From positions 1 to 64,000 of the forward strand of contig NZ_QEIJ01000006.1 in NCBI RefSeq assembly GCF_003095395.1: DNA of 64,000 nt, given 5' to 3'. Origin of the DNA: Microbacterium sp. Gd 4-13 (GTDB lineage Bacteria; Actinomycetota; Actinomycetes; Actinomycetales; Microbacteriaceae). Below the pieces are notes generated by a model. That model saw only the letters and a program-made list of their open reading frames with translations. It was not told the origin of the DNA and made no database searches. Every line of letters starts with the position of its first letter. The first letter of the stretch is position 1. A program made the translations under genes and the position numbers. Below, piece by piece: positions 24,253-35,463 of the stretch.

Positions 24253-25718
24253 CCGCGGTCGCGGTGGAGGAACGGACGGTGAGTCCCGCAGCATCCGCCC
24301 GACCGCTGGCGTGGCTGCGCGAACGCGGGATGGGCGCGAGCGTGCTCGTCGCCGCCCTGTCGAGCGCCTTCGCGGTGGTGCTCATGTCGACGACGGCGTT
24401 CATCTCGCTCGTCCTGCGCTCCGACCCCTTCATCGGGGGGAGCGAGACGCTGGTTTTCATCCTGGGCTTTCTCACCGTGCTGCTCGTCGGGGTCGCCGTC
24501 TACGTCGCCGCGATCGTCACGGCCAACACCTTCGCCACCGTGGTCGCGGGGCGCACACGTCAGATCGCGCTGCTGCGGCTCATCGGCGCGTCGGCCAAGG
24601 CGCAGCGCGCCGAGGTCGCCCGGCAGGGACTGATCGTGGGGGCGATCGGCGCCGCGCTCGGCTTCGTCATCGGCACCGTGCTGTCGCTCGGCGGGGCGCA
24701 GCTCGCGGTGCAGCTGATGGGCCTCGCGCTGGTCGACGACGTCTCGACGCTTCTGCAGCCGCTGCTGGTGCTCCCCGTCGTCGTCGTCGCCCTGACCACC
24801 TGGGGAGCAGCGTGGGCGGGATCGCGCCGCGTGCTGACCGTGACGCCGCTGCAGGCGCTGGGCGGCTCGGTGGAACCGACCCGCGAAACGGTGGCGCGCC
24901 GGAGCGGTCGGAACATCGCCGCCCTGGTGCTGTTCGTCATCGGCGGGGGGCTGCTCGCCCTGGGCATCGCGGTCGGTCTGGTCACGCCCCTGGGCGTTGC
25001 GATCTCGTTCCTGGGCGGCATTTTCTCGTTCACGGCGCTCGCCCTCGGGGCGACCCTGGTCATGCCGCCGGTGCTCCGCCTGGTCGGGCGTCTGTTCGGA
25101 CGCTCGGCGACGGCGCGACTGGCCGCGGAGAACGCGCTGCGCTACCCGGAGCGCTCGTCGCGGATGGCGATCGGCGTCGTCATGGGAGTGACGCTGGTGA
25201 CGATGTTCGCCGTGGCCCTCGAGACCGTCAAAGCGGTGCTGACGGCATCCAGCGGCGGGGAGCTCGACCCCGGGATGGCGACCCTCATCGACTCGTTCTC
25301 GGCCATCATGATGACGCTCGTGGCGGTGAGCGCCGTGATCGCCGGCGTGGGACTGGTCAACCTCCTCACGATCGGGGTGGTGCAGCGGCGACGCGAGCTC
25401 GGGTTGCTGCGGGCGCTGGGGATGTCGAACGCGCAGGTGCGTCGGATGGTGCTGCTCGAGGCCGCGCACGTCACGATCGCCGCCCTCTCGGCGGGCCTGG
25501 TGCTCGGCATCGCCTACGGCTGGGCGGGCGCGCAGTCGGTGCTCGGGTCGGTGCGGTTCCCGCCCGCATGGCTCTCGCCGACCTTCGTGCTTCCCGCGGT
25601 GCCGTTGTGGCCCGTGCTCGCCGTGGTCGTCGCGACCGCGATCCTCACCCTGGTGGCCGCGGTCGTCCCCACCAGGCTCGCCACGCGCGTCGCCCCCGTC
25701 GCCGCGCTCGCCGAATAG
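24249..25718 (+). CDS. FtsX/MacB-like ABC transporter permease
   Basis: 489 residues. Two FtsX-type membrane units are visible: TRQIALLRLIGASAKAQRAEVARQG in the first half and RRRELGLLRALGMSNAQVRRMVLLEAAH in the second, each followed by hydrophobic helices. A long soluble region between helices, as in canonical MacB, is missing, so this is the compact actinobacterial type. ATG 24249 overlaps the ATPase stop (ATGA). Likely substrates are peptides or lipids extruded at the membrane; not determined. The gene ends before a large palindrome. Confidence 0.88.
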   Translation: MTAVAVEERTVSPAASARPLAWLRERGMGASVLVAALSSAFAVVLMSTTAFISLVLRSDPFIGGSETLVFILGFLTVLLVGVAVYVAAIVTANTFATVVAGRTRQIALLRLIGASAKAQRAEVARQGLIVGAIGAALGFVIGTVLSLGGAQLAVQLMGLALVDDVSTLLQPLLVLPVVVVALTTWGAAWAGSRRVLTVTPLQALGGSVEPTRETVARRSGRNIAALVLFVIGGGLLALGIAVGLVTPLGVAISFLGGIFSFTALALGATLVMPPVLRLVGRLFGRSATARLAAENALRYPERSSRMAIGVVMGVTLVTMFAVALETVKAVLTASSGGELDPGMATLIDSFSAIMMTLVAVSAVIAGVGLVNLLTIGVVQRRRELGLLRALGMSNAQVRRMVLLEAAHVTIAALSAGLVLGIAYGWAGAQSVLGSVRFPPAWLSPTFVLPAVPLWPVLAVVVATAILTLVAAVVPTRLATRVAPVAALAE

Positions 25719-25737
25719 CCGCTCCGCGGGTCGTGCC

Positions 25738-25830
25738 GCAGCATCCGATCAACACGCTCGTGGTCGAATCCACATCCCGTTGCAGCGGCGGGATGTGGAT
25801 TCGAGCATCACGGGGTGAATCGGATGCTGC
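25738..25830. repeat. Nested perfect palindrome at the 3' end of the ABC exporter, possible bidirectional terminator
   Basis: Inner arms TCGAATCCACATCCCG (25764-25779) and CGGGATGTGGATTCGA (25789-25804) are perfect over 16 bp with a 9-nt loop. Outer arms GCAGCATCCGAT (25738-25749) and ATCGGATGCTGC (25819-25830) are perfect over 12 bp and contain the abundant genomic word. The structure separates convergent genes (25718 and 26012), fitting a two-way transcription stop without U-runs. Confidence 0.75.
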
Positions 25831-25872
25831 GCAGGGTCGGGGGATCGGCGGAGCGGGGTGAGGGGCCGAGAC

Positions 25873-25954
25873 GCTGGCATCGGGACTGGCGGGGAGCCGC
25901 CGGCCCCGGGCCGGCGACTCCGGGCATGCGTCACGGACCCTCACACCGCGCAGC
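25873..25954. repeat. Dispersed intergenic hairpin repeat, copy B
   Basis: The same order of blocks as at 71-146: GCTGGCATCGGGACTGGCGG (25873-25892), a hairpin CGCCGGCC/GGCCGGCG (25898-25905 with 25909-25916) extended by GGAG/CTCC, then CGGGCATGCG (25921-25930) and CACACCGCGCAGC (25942-25954). A CGCAGGGTCGGGGGAT direct repeat flanks it at about 25829 and 25964. The stem differs from copy A while keeping pairing. Confidence 0.65.
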
Positions 25955-26011
25955 CGCGCCGCCGCAGGGTCGGGGGATCTCACACTGCGCAGCCGTGCCG
26001 CGACCCGCGGG

Positions 26012-26518
26012 TCAGGCCTCGGGCTGGGGCTCGGGGTCGTGGGCCCAGGTCGGGGCGAGGGCGCGCAGCCGTGCGGCACGCCACTGCCACGCCGCCCAGA
26101 GCGTCGGCCACAGGAGGGGTGCCGCGCGACCACCGATGACGAGGCGATCGCGCCACAGGGTGCGCGTGGGGTCTCCGGGGGCGGGTGACACGGCCATCTG
26201 GTGGTCCCACACGTCGAGGGCGGCGAGCGGGCCGGTCAGCGGCATGCCGCTGTCGCGGAAGATGCGCACGCGGGCGCCCGCCGCATCCGTCGTCTCGCGG
26301 TCGGACACCGAGATGAGCTGACTGCCGACGGGCACGACGCCGGCCACGCTCAGGCTCACCGGGGCGTCGGTGCCCGTCTCGAACGAGGTCGGCGGGTCGG
26401 CCAGCGGCTGCATCTGCATGAGCGGCCCGTAGAGCTCGGCGACCGCCGTCGGGGAGTGGAGGGCGCGCCACGCGGCATCCGCGTCGCAGTCGATCACGAG
26501 CTTCAAGAGGATGCGCAT
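26012..26518 (-). CDS. SRPBCC-superfamily (START-like) protein
   Basis: 168 residues. The pattern MRILLKLVIDCDADAAWRALHSPTAVAELYGPLMQMQPL at the start, a beta-rich middle with GSQLISVSDRETTDAAGARVRIFRDSG, and a long C-terminal helix WPTLWAAWQWRAARLRALAP fit the helix-grip fold that binds hydrophobic ligands. No catalytic motif is visible. GAGGATGAGGC on the coding strand precedes the ATG. It follows the SprT-like gene by 36 nt and is the last gene of a minus-strand run. Confidence 0.7.
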   Translation of the reverse strand: MRILLKLVIDCDADAAWRALHSPTAVAELYGPLMQMQPLADPPTSFETGTDAPVSLSVAGVVPVGSQLISVSDRETTDAAGARVRIFRDSGMPLTGPLAALDVWDHQMAVSPAPGDPTRTLWRDRLVIGGRAAPLLWPTLWAAWQWRAARLRALAPTWAHDPEPQPEA

Positions 26519-26554
26519 GCCTCATCCTCTCTCAGCGGCGGCTGCACGAGCGCC

Positions 26555-27043
26555 TCAGCGCGGAGTTCGTGCGGCGAGCCGGTCGGCGGAGCTGATCTCG
26601 CGCCTGGTCCAGGTGAAGAGGAACCGCTGGTCGAAACGCGGCGCGCACGTCGAGCACGACGTGGCCCGCGGTGCGCGGCGATGGCGGTACGCGACGTGGC
26701 CCGCGGGGCAGACCCCCACCCAGGGCGCGAGTTCGACGGCGGTCTCGCCGCGGTGCGTGGTGCCGCCGACGTAACCGAGATCGCGGGCGATCGCCTTCCA
26801 CCGGGGGCCGTGACCGGCACCCGGGCCGGCGATCGCGTGGGCGACCTCGTGCAGCAGGGTCTGGTGGTTCTCTTCGTCGTCGTACCGCGCGGAGAGGTAA
26901 CGCGACACGGTGATGCGTTTGCGTCGGAAGTCGCACAGCCCGGCACGCAGCTTCGCGTTGTCGAAGCCGAACGACCACGAGGCATCGAGGTGGAGGGCGA
27001 GGAGCGCCTCAGCCCAGGTGCGAACGCGCTGCGGTTCGGTCAT
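26555..27043 (-). CDS. SprT-like zinc metalloprotein
   Basis: 162 residues. The gluzincin signature HEVAH (His65, Glu66, His69) followed by GPGAGHGPRWK matches SprT; a C-terminal zinc-ribbon-like part carries CPAGH and CSTC. SprT/SPRTN proteins act on DNA-protein crosslinks in eukaryotes; bacterial roles are poorly known. Active-site residues are intact, so it may be a protease. ATG 27043 is chosen as the start of the conserved part; the longer frame to 27493 is a shadow of the next gene. It lies between the TPR-like and SRPBCC genes, each within 45 nt. Confidence 0.82.
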   Translation of the reverse strand: MTEPQRVRTWAEALLALHLDASWSFGFDNAKLRAGLCDFRRKRITVSRYLSARYDDEENHQTLLHEVAHAIAGPGAGHGPRWKAIARDLGYVGGTTHRGETAVELAPWVGVCPAGHVAYRHRRAPRATSCSTCAPRFDQRFLFTWTRREISSADRLAARTPR

Positions 27044-27087
27044 GCTCGCGACGATAGAACGTACGTGCGACACTCGGCCATCGGGGG

Positions 27088-27615
27088 TCAGCTGGCGACG
27101 GTGGTCCGAGCGCGTCGTCGGTCGGCGGCGTCGATCGCGAGCAGGGTCGCCTCCAGCTGCTCGTCGGTGGCCCCGGCGTCCTGGCGGAGGAAGAGTGCGC
27201 GCTTGAAGTCGGTGCGCGCCGACTCGTAGTCTTCGCCGTCGTAGGAGGTCTTGCCGCGGTGCTGGTAGGCGAACGCGGCGATGCCCGACCAGCGCTGGCC
27301 CTCGGCCTCTTCGGCGCAGGCGGTGAGCTCTTGCAGCGCGGCGGCGAACGCTCCGCGGTTCTGCAGCACGGTCGCGTGCAGGATGCGGGCACGAAGGAGG
27401 TCTTTGCGGGTGCCGCCCATGCGGGCCACGCGCACCGACTGGTCGGAGACCACCAGGGCCTCGTCGAGTCGGTCGAGCACCTTCAGCAGCCACACGCGCT
27501 CGAGGAGCGCGGGCAGGCTGCGCTGCACGCCGATCTCTTCGAGACGCTCACGGCATTCCTCGAGATCGACGATCTCGCGAAGCGTGTCGGGGTCGTACCC
27601 GTGGATGTAGCTCAC
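27088..27615 (-). CDS. TPR-like helical protein
   Basis: 175 residues, all alpha-helical. Repeated helix pairs such as LLERVWLLKVLDRLDEALVVSDQSVRVARMGG, RILHATVLQNRGAFAAALQELTACAEEAEGQ and AFAYQHRGKTSYDGEDYESARTDFKRALFLR are tetratricopeptide-like, giving about three to four repeats. It would mediate protein contacts in the cytosol. GTG 27615 follows GGAAGGAG at 6 nt, clearly better than the ATG at 27765. Partners are unknown; neighbours suggest no pathway. Confidence 0.78.
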   Translation of the reverse strand: MSYIHGYDPDTLREIVDLEECRERLEEIGVQRSLPALLERVWLLKVLDRLDEALVVSDQSVRVARMGGTRKDLLRARILHATVLQNRGAFAAALQELTACAEEAEGQRWSGIAAFAYQHRGKTSYDGEDYESARTDFKRALFLRQDAGATDEQLEATLLAIDAADRRRARTTVAS

Positions 27616-27694
27616 TCGCGACTCCTTCCGCCCGTGCCGGCCGCTCAGCAAGTCTGCGGCACGTCGCCGGGTGCCTCGCCCAGGCGCGCCGATC

Positions 27695-28561
27695 TCACCG
27701 GTGGAACAGCGACGGCAGAGGTTTCGGAGACGCCGTGGCGTCGCCGTCGGTCGCCGGTCGGGCACCGCGGACGAACTCGTCGATCTCGGCGCCCTGGGCC
27801 ACTTTCGCGGGGTGCGGTCCGGCCGCCATCAGCCTCGGCAGCCACTCGACCGGAAGCGGGGACGCCGATGCGACGATCACCAGATTGCCGAACCGGCGGC
27901 CCTTCAGCACCTGCACCTCGGCGAGCACGACGACGTGCTCCAGCACCTCCCGGACGGTCGCGACCTGACGGCGGGCGAAGGCGAGCCCCGCCCCGTCGGC
28001 GACGTTCACGAGCAACACCGCGTCGGGCGCGAGCAGGCGCGCAGCATCCCGGTAGAACTCCACCGTGGTCAGGTGCGCGGGGGTCTGCGCCCCGGCGTAG
28101 ACGTCGGAGACGAGCAGGTCGACTGCGCCGGTCAGTCCTGCCGGGAGCTTCGCGGTGACCGCGCGGGCATCGCCGATGCGCACCCTCAGCGAGGCGTTCC
28201 GCGGCAGGGGGAGGTGCGTGCGCACCAGGTCGACGAGCGGTTGCTCGAGCTCGACCACCTGCTGGCGCGACCCCGGGCGCGTGGCCTCGACGTAGCGCGG
28301 GATCGTCAGGGCGCCCGCCCCGAGGTGCACGGCGGTCAGCGGTTGCCCCGGCAGGCGGAGGAGATCGATGACCGCGCCCATGCGCGCGACGTACTCGAAG
28401 TGCAGGTGCGTCGGGTCGTCGAGGTCGACGTGCGACTGCGGCGTCCCGTCGACGTCGAGCTCGTATCCGGAGGTGTACGCCGAGGGCAGCACGCGCGCGA
28501 TCGTGCCGTCGCCCAGGCGCGCGCGGCCGAGCTCGTCGTTCTCTATCCGCGCCCTGGCCAC
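27695..28561 (-). CDS. Spermidine-synthase-like methyltransferase-fold protein
   Basis: 288 residues. A Rossmann-fold core with YELDVDGTPQSHVDLDDPTHLHFEYVARMGAVIDL, then the nucleotide-binding-like AVHLGAGALTIPRYVEATRPGSRQQVVELEQPLVDL, and DLLVSDVYAGAQTPAHLTT matches actinobacterial spermine/spermidine-synthase-like proteins. The aspartates that hold polyamine in true SpeE are not all evident, so a polyamine reaction should not be assumed. GTG/ATG start at 28561. It is divergent from pxpA across a 158-nt spacer with stem-forming repeats. Confidence 0.75.
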   Translation of the reverse strand: MARARIENDELGRARLGDGTIARVLPSAYTSGYELDVDGTPQSHVDLDDPTHLHFEYVARMGAVIDLLRLPGQPLTAVHLGAGALTIPRYVEATRPGSRQQVVELEQPLVDLVRTHLPLPRNASLRVRIGDARAVTAKLPAGLTGAVDLLVSDVYAGAQTPAHLTTVEFYRDAARLLAPDAVLLVNVADGAGLAFARRQVATVREVLEHVVVLAEVQVLKGRRFGNLVIVASASPLPVEWLPRLMAAGPHPAKVAQGAEIDEFVRGARPATDGDATASPKPLPSLFHR

Positions 28562-28593
28562 GCTCCCACGCTAGTGGCGCCGCCCGGTCGCGC

Positions 28594-28660
28594 CCGACCT
28601 CCGAACGTCGGAGCATCGCACGGCCGTCGGAGGTTCGGCGGCGAAAGCTCCGACCTCCGC
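28594..28660 (+). promoter_or_regulatory. Alternating complementary repeats upstream of pxpA
   Basis: CCGACCTCCG occurs at 28594-28603 and again at 28650-28659, and the complementary TCGGAGGT lies between them at 28627-28634. The middle arm can pair with either outer arm but not both, the arrangement of a two-state RNA switch or attenuator. It lies about 60 nt upstream of pxpA and may also affect the divergent gene. Regulation is inference from symmetry only. Confidence 0.4.
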
Positions 28661-28719
28661 GCGTTCCTCCGACGCCGTGCGGCGGTCGGGAGCGAGCGGG
28701 CCGCCACTACCGTGGGGTG

Positions 28720-29475
28720 ATGGGCACGATCGACCTGAACGCCGACCTCGGCGAGACGATCCGCGGGGTCGCCACGGCCGACGACGAGGCCATGTTCGCG
28801 CTCATCTCGAGCGCGAACATCGCCTGCGGAGGGCACGCGGGCGACGCGGCGTCGATGCGGGCGTCGGTGACGCGCGCGGAACGATTCGGCGTCGCCGTCG
28901 GCGCCCACCCGTCGTACGTCGACCCCGAGAACTTCGGCCGCGTGCGCCGCGACCCCGGGGCTGTCGCCCTGCGCGCGCAGATCGCGGCGCAGCTCGACGC
29001 GCTCCGCGCCGCGGGCGCCGAGATCCGGTACGTCAAGCCCCACGGAGCGCTCTACCACGCGGTCGTGGACGACGCGGGGCAGGCCGACGCGCTCGTGGAT
29101 GCCGTCGCCGACCTCGCGTCCGACCTCGGTCGTCCCGTTCCGCTCCTGGGCGTGGGCGGCGAGGTCGAGCGGGCAGCGGTCGCTGCGGGTCTGCCGTTTC
29201 GTCGGGAGGCCTTCCTCGACCGCGGCTACCTCTCGACCGGCGCTCTCGTCCCGCGCGGGGAGCCGGGCGACCTCCTCGACGACCCACAGGCCGTCGCCGC
29301 CCGCGCGCGGCGCCTCGTCGCCGACGGCGAGCTCGACGCGGTCGACGGCACTCGGCTGCGACCGAACGCCGACTCGCTCTGCGTGCACGGCGACACCCCG
29401 GCCTCCGTCGCGATGGCGCGGGCGGTGCGCCGCGGTCTCGCGGCCGACGGCGTGAGCGTGAGGGCGCCGTGGTGA
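28720..29475 (+). CDS. pxpA: 5-oxoprolinase subunit A (LamB/YcsF family)
   Basis: 251 residues, close to the usual 245-255. Motifs: IDLNADLGE, SSANIACGGHAGDAA, VGAHPSYVDPENFGR and VKPHGALYHA, then CVHGDT near the end. PxpA works with PxpB and PxpC to hydrolyse 5-oxoproline (pyroglutamate) to glutamate with ATP. I chose the ATG at 28720; the GTG one codon earlier is equally possible. It is the first gene of a three-gene operon, 10 nt from pxpB. Confidence 0.94.
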   Translation: MGTIDLNADLGETIRGVATADDEAMFALISSANIACGGHAGDAASMRASVTRAERFGVAVGAHPSYVDPENFGRVRRDPGAVALRAQIAAQLDALRAAGAEIRYVKPHGALYHAVVDDAGQADALVDAVADLASDLGRPVPLLGVGGEVERAAVAAGLPFRREAFLDRGYLSTGALVPRGEPGDLLDDPQAVAARARRLVADGELDAVDGTRLRPNADSLCVHGDTPASVAMARAVRRGLAADGVSVRAPW

Positions 29476-29485
29476 GGTGTCGGCG

Positions 29486-30130
29486 ATGAGCGGCGGCGAC
29501 GCCGCATCCGTCGTCGTCCGTCCGATGGGCGACCGGGCGCTCCTGGCCGAGGCCGGCTCGCTCGACGCGGTGCTCGCCCTCCATGCGACGCTGGATGCGA
29601 CCAGGCCCGCCGGCGTCATCGACCTCGTGCCCGCCGCGCGTACGATCCTGATCGCCGTCGACCCTGCCGTGCTGGCAGTGTCGCGAGCGCGCGCATGGAT
29701 CGTCGACGCGGCCGAGGCCGCGGGGACGGATGCTGCCGGGCCCGGCCCGCTCGTCGAGATCGCGGTGCGGTACGACGGGCCCGACCTCGCCGGCACCGCC
29801 GAACTGCTCGGACTGACGCCGCGCGCTCTCGTCGAGCGCCATCTGGCGACCGAGTGGTCGGTCGCTTTCACCGGTTTCGCGCCGGGGTTCGCCTACCTCG
29901 TCGGCGCGGGGTGGCCCTTCGAGGTGCCGCGGTTGGCCGCGCCCCGCACGCGCGTGCCGGCCGGGGCCGTCGGACTGGCCGGATCGTTCTGCGGTGCCTA
30001 CCCCCGCGAGACCCCCGGGGGGTGGCGCCTGATCGGCACGACACGGGCGACCCTGTTCGACCCCGACGCCGACGATCCGGTGCTCCTCGCACCCCGCAGC
30101 CGTGTGCGCTTCACCGAGGTGACGGGGTGA
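29486..30130 (+). CDS. pxpB: 5-oxoprolinase subunit B (KipI-like)
   Basis: 214 residues, cyclophilin-like fold. RPMGDRALLAEAGSLDAVLALHATL at the start and the conserved TGFAPGFAYLVG, PRLAAPRTRVPAGAVGLAGSFCGAYPRETPGGWRLIG are hallmarks of the allophanate-hydrolase subunit 1 domain. ATG 29486 has GAGG upstream; GTG 29477 is an alternative. The stop overlaps the pxpC GTG. In sporulating Bacillus, KipI inhibits kinase KinA; no such role is expected here. Confidence 0.93.
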   Translation: MSGGDAASVVVRPMGDRALLAEAGSLDAVLALHATLDATRPAGVIDLVPAARTILIAVDPAVLAVSRARAWIVDAAEAAGTDAAGPGPLVEIAVRYDGPDLAGTAELLGLTPRALVERHLATEWSVAFTGFAPGFAYLVGAGWPFEVPRLAAPRTRVPAGAVGLAGSFCGAYPRETPGGWRLIGTTRATLFDPDADDPVLLAPRSRVRFTEVTG

Positions 30131-30996
30131 GCCTGCGCGTGCTCGCGCCGGGCCTGTTCTCGACCGTCCAGGACCTCGGCCGGGCGGGGAGGGCGGCGCT
30201 CGGCATCGCGCGCTCGGGTGCCCTCGATCGCGGCGCGCTCCGGCTGGCGAACCGTCTCGTGGGCAACCGCGAGGGCGCCGCGGCGATCGAGGTGACCGTC
30301 GGCGGGTTCCGCGCCGTCGCCGAGTGCGACCTGTGGGTGGCCGTCGCCGGGGCGGGCGGCGACCTGCGCCTGGGCGGCCGCGGGGTCGACTCGCACGCGG
30401 CGGTGCGGTGGCCCGCGGGGGAGGAGCTGTCGCTCGCGCCCTTCGTCGCCGGTGTCAGGGCCTACGTGGCGGTGCGCGGCGGGATCGACGCGCCCGTCGT
30501 CGCGGGCTCGCGGTCGACCGACACGCTGGGCGGGCTCGGCGGGGCGCCGCTGCGCGTCGGCGACGGGCTCGCCGTCGGGCGGGAGGTTCTCGGCGAGGTG
30601 CCGACGATCGACGCCGTCCCCTGGCGCACGCACCCCGAGTCGCCGATCGAGGTGCGTCTGGCTCCCGGTCCGCGGACCGATTGGTTCGCCGCATCCGCCC
30701 TCTCCCTCCTCTTCGACGGTGCGTGGACGGTCGGCAGTGCCGCCGACCGGGTGGGGCTGCGCCTCGACGGGCCATCGCTCGAGCACGTGCACGACGGGGA
30801 GCTGCCGAGCGAGGGCATGGTGCCGGGTGCCCTGCAGGTGCCGCCGAGCGGGCGTCCGACGATCCTTCTGGCCGATGGTCCCGTGACCGGCGGGTATCCC
30901 GTGATCGCGGTGGTGGCGGATGCGTCGCTGGACGCCCTCGGTCAGGCCAGGCCCGGCGACCGCGTGCGCTTCTCCCACGCGCGCCTGATCGAGTAG
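30127..30996 (+). CDS. pxpC: 5-oxoprolinase subunit C (KipA-like, biotin-independent carboxylase-like fold)
   Basis: 289 residues. Allophanate-hydrolase subunit 2 features: LFSTVQDLGRAGRAALGIARSGALDRGALRLANRLVGN, AYVAVRGGIDAPVVAGSRSTDTLGGLGG and GMVPGALQVPPSGRPTILLADGPVTGGYPVIAVV. With PxpA and PxpB it completes the ATP-dependent 5-oxoprolinase. GTG 30127 overlaps the pxpB stop by one base, so translation is coupled. After the stop lies the long repeat-rich spacer before rpoB; no T-rich terminator is seen. Confidence 0.94.
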   Translation: MSLRVLAPGLFSTVQDLGRAGRAALGIARSGALDRGALRLANRLVGNREGAAAIEVTVGGFRAVAECDLWVAVAGAGGDLRLGGRGVDSHAAVRWPAGEELSLAPFVAGVRAYVAVRGGIDAPVVAGSRSTDTLGGLGGAPLRVGDGLAVGREVLGEVPTIDAVPWRTHPESPIEVRLAPGPRTDWFAASALSLLFDGAWTVGSAADRVGLRLDGPSLEHVHDGELPSEGMVPGALQVPPSGRPTILLADGPVTGGYPVIAVVADASLDALGQARPGDRVRFSHARLIE

Positions 30997-31113
30997 GCGA
31001 CGGCGGCGGCGATGCCCGCCCCCGCGCGCGGCCCCCATCTGCCTCGGTGTCCGCAGCTCGGGCGGGGCTCCGGCAGGCCGGTGCCCCGCAGCTCGGGCGG
31101 GCCCGCCGCTCCA

Positions 31114-31211
31114 GCGTTCCCGGGGGCCCGGGCATCCGCAGTTCCGGCGTTCCCGGGTCCCGGGCATCCGCAGTTCCGGCGTTCCCGGGGTCCCGGGCAT
31201 CCGCAGTCTCC
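31114..31211. repeat. Three tandem 32-33-bp repeats with CCCGGG palindromes
   Basis: Three units begin GCGTTCCCGGG and end CATCCGCAGTTCCG (31114-31146, 31147-31178, 31179-31211). Each centre is a CCCGGG-N-CCCGGG near palindrome, with one or two G inserted between units. The last copy ends CTCC rather than TCCG. Fine differences between copies suggest slipped-strand or unequal events. Confidence 0.8.
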
Positions 31212-31289
31212 GCGTCCGACGGCGCCGGCGTCCTCCGGCAGTGACCGCAGTCCCGACAGCTCCTGACTCCCCGGGTTCCGCCCTCCCTT

Positions 31290-31651
31290 GCGCCCTAACT
31301 CAGGATGGGCCCGGTGCATCGCGCGCGACACGCCGTTCAGAGGGCTATGGGCTCGCTCGTATCCTGAGTTCGTGCTGGGCAGGGGATTCGTCCCGGCCTC
31401 GCTGCCGAGGCGGCGAGGGGTGTGCGGGCGATGGCCGAGGCCGAAGAGGGCGGTCTGGCCGAGGCGAAGAGGGCGGTCCGGCCGAGGCCGAAGAGGGCGG
31501 TCCGTCCGAGGCGAAGAGGGCAGCGGGCCCGCCGAAGTCCGAGAGGCGGCGCGCGGGGCGGCGCGACACGAACTCAGGCTGAGGCCACAGAGCGAGCCGA
31601 AACGACGCGGGGAAGAGGGCGGCGCACCGCACTCATCCTGAGTTCGGGCGC
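31290..31651. mobile_element. 362-bp element with 28-bp terminal inverted repeats (MITE-like)
   Basis: The left end (31290-31317) and right end (31624-31651) are inverted copies, 24 of 28 matching, sharing the block CATCCTGAGTT between a GCACCG outer and a GGGCGC inner part. Internally, a second inverted pair carries the same ATCCTGAGTT core (31361-31370 and 31571-31580) with adjoining GGGCTCGCTC/GAGCGAGCC. A 23-24-bp tandem array lies in the middle. No transposase, no clear target duplication. A MITE-like mobile element is the simplest reading; a large cruciform of other origin is possible. Confidence 0.55.
31435..31523. repeat. Four 23-24-bp tandem repeats inside the TIR element
   Basis: Units of the form CCGAGGC(C)GAAGAGGGCGGTC repeat about four times with single-base differences (CTGGCC, CCGGCC, CCGTCC junctions), the last ending AGAGGGCAGC. 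Frames through it encode low-complexity proline/arginine-rich strings, not convincing protein. Confidence 0.75.
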
Positions 31652-31757
31652 GAAGGTGGGGGAGGGATGGGGCGGGCTGGGGGAGGGCTGCGGGCGGGAA
31701 TGCCGAACGTCGGCGCGCGGTTATACCGCAGCGGATCACACGCGTCAAGATTCCGGC

Positions 31758-31786
31758 TGGACACGGCGCGGGATTCGACATATAGT
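31758..31786 (+). promoter_or_regulatory. rpoB promoter
   Basis: TGGACA at 31758-31763 and TATAGT at 31781-31786 are separated by exactly 17 bp, a good housekeeping-sigma promoter. Transcription would begin near 31793, leaving a leader of about 160 nt before the TTG. The promoter stands about 107 nt right of the TIR element. Confidence 0.7.
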
Positions 31787-31954
31787 TGGTCTTTGCGCTC
31801 CTCGTATCTCCCTGCCCTCATATGGTGGTCGGCTGTCTCTGCGCGTCCCCGCGATTCCGCGGTGTGCGACGCACAGGGTTTCGGGGCCGAGGAGCACTCC
31901 ACCTGACGACGAGGAATCATGAGCCCCCTGCCCGGGCTCTGCGGAGGATATCTT

Positions 31955-35455
<3,501 letters not shown>

Positions 35456-35463
35456 TCCGGAAC

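Larger units (their letters stand above)
30997..31954. other. Repeat-rich spacer between pxpC and rpoB
   Basis: Of its 958 nt, 31114-31211 is a tandem array, 31290-31651 a TIR-bounded element, 31758-31786 a promoter and 31943-31947 the rpoB ribosome site. Several arginine- or proline-rich reading frames cross it on both strands, but none starts with a good ribosome site, and their composition follows the repeats. I see no gene in it. Confidence 0.7.

Noticed and set aside
27695-28561. True spermidine synthase
   Set aside because: The polyamine-binding acidic residues are not clear, and no decarboxylase partner is near, so only the fold was called.
31114-31523. CRISPR array
   Set aside because: Repeats are directly adjacent without unique spacers and no cas genes are near.
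31345-31632. Possible 95-residue protein in the repeat element
   Set aside because: Its proline/serine-rich sequence only reflects the tandem repeats and has no ribosome site.
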